Under the pieces are notes generated by a model. That model ran no database searches. It worked only from the letters and a program-made list of their open reading frames with translations, and was not told the origin of the DNA. A stretch of 64,000 nt of DNA from a bacterium. Lineage in GTDB: Bacteria > Pseudomonadota > Alphaproteobacteria > Rhodobacterales > Rhodobacteraceae. The DNA lies in assembly GCA_016124195.1 (NCBI GenBank), contig WGOE01000003.1, positions 186,001 to 250,000 on the forward strand, given 5' to 3'. Shown in pieces: positions 63,624-64,000 of this stretch; the stretch's first letter is position 1; the number at the start of each line of letters is the position of its first letter. A program made the position numbers and the translations under genes.

Positions 63624-64000
63624 TCAGGCGGATTGATGGAAGTTCAGCGCGACGCCGTTCATGCAGTAGCGCAGTCCGGTGGGTTTGGGGCCGTCGTCGA
63701 AGACATGGCCCAGATGACCACCGCAGCGCGAACAATGCACCTCGGTGCGCACCGCCCCGAAGCTGGTGTCCTCGCGGGTCGAGACCGCATGGGCCAGCGG
63801 CTGCCAGAAGCTGGGCCAGCCCGTGCCGCTGTCAAACTTGGTTGAAGAATTGAAGAGCGACAGGTCGCAGCCGGCACAGGCAAAGGTGCCTTGACGGCTC
63901 TCGTGCAACAGCGGGCTGGTGAAGGCGCGCTCGGTTGCCTCCTGACGCAGGACGGCGAATTGAGTGGGCGTCAGAAGCTGGCGCCATTCTGCCTCGGTAT
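63624..64000 (-). CDS. msrB: Peptide-methionine (R)-S-oxide reductase MsrB (partial, 5' end outside window)
   Basis: Reduces the R-epimer of methionine sulfoxide. About 125 codons are visible; the frame continues past the right edge (TEAEWRQLLTPTQFAVLRQE at the edge), so the true start is outside. Zinc-binding Cys pairs are FACAGCDLSLF and VHCSRCGGHLGHVF, and the catalytic cysteine is in GLRYCMNGVALNF. The family motif STKFDSGTGWPSFWQPL is intact. It forms an msrB-msrA unit on the minus strand. Whether it is exported like MsrA cannot be judged here. Confidence 0.95.
   Translation of the reverse strand, partial: TEAEWRQLLTPTQFAVLRQEATERAFTSPLLHESRQGTFACAGCDLSLFNSSTKFDSGTGWPSFWQPLAHAVSTREDTSFGAVRTEVHCSRCGGHLGHVFDDGPKPTGLRYCMNGVALNFHQSA

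Overview
The window is GC-rich, tightly packed bacterial chromosome that fits the family Rhodobacteraceae (Alphaproteobacteria). The placement rests on gene content: the rimP-nusA-ylxR-infB block, secA divergent from parvulin-argJ-mutT, a glcDEF glycolate oxidase, a CoxMSL-type molybdenum hydroxylase, and small family proteins of the DUF1285, DUF2794, zf-CHCC and IalB types. It also carries dispersed GTATTT...GATGAA palindromic elements. I see no tRNA, rRNA, CRISPR array, prophage or insertion sequence, so this reads as core chromosome with a few accessory genes.

Layout. 1-3.5 kb: 5' part of an AraC-type regulator gene and secA. 3.7-6.7 kb: a secreted parvulin, argJ, mutT and a 51-residue protein. 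6.75-12.2 kb (minus strand): rimP-nusA-ylxR-infB, preceded by an intrinsic terminator inside the rimP leader. 12.5-14.5 kb: a large RTX-type secreted protein made of about 20 tandem 19-residue repeats. 15.1-17.1 kb: an MsrP/YedY-like molybdoenzyme, its cytochrome b partner and a methionine-rich HdeA-like periplasmic protein. 17.3-23.9 kb: peroxiredoxin-like protein, LysR regulator, polA, zf-CHCC protein, hydroxypyruvate isomerase, DUF1285 protein.

23.9-30.6 kb: a four-gene MoxR/DUF58/DUF4159/membrane-protein operon with overlapping start and stop codons throughout. 30.7-37.7 kb: DUF599 protein, glcDEF, trypsin-like protease, outer-membrane barrel and a small heat-shock protein with a sigma-32-like promoter. 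37.8-41.1 kb: an ECF sigma factor overlapping a membrane-anchored vWA protein, plus a peptidoglycan-binding protein. 41.8-50.4 kb: succinate-semialdehyde dehydrogenase, esterase, YcaQ-like glycosylase, fatty-acid desaturase, rlmN, IalB-like protein, L-asparaginase II-type enzyme, DUF2794 protein. 50.4-58.9 kb: NlpC/P60 peptidase, M17 aminopeptidase, beta-carbonic anhydrase, helical orphan, DUF4139 protein, class III aminotransferase, small proteins and a TPR protein. 58.9-64.0 kb: MoaD-like protein, the M-S-L molybdenum hydroxylase, secreted MsrA and partial MsrB.

Themes. Repair of oxidised methionine appears twice: a quinol-linked MsrP-like pair beside a protein that is 18% methionine in mature form, and an msrB-msrA pair at the right end. 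The most interesting signals are that MsrP/Met-rich protein set, the alternating Asn/Asp repeat architecture of the RTX-type protein, the ECF/vWA gene pair, and several dispersed palindromes, one of which supplies a possible start codon for glcE.
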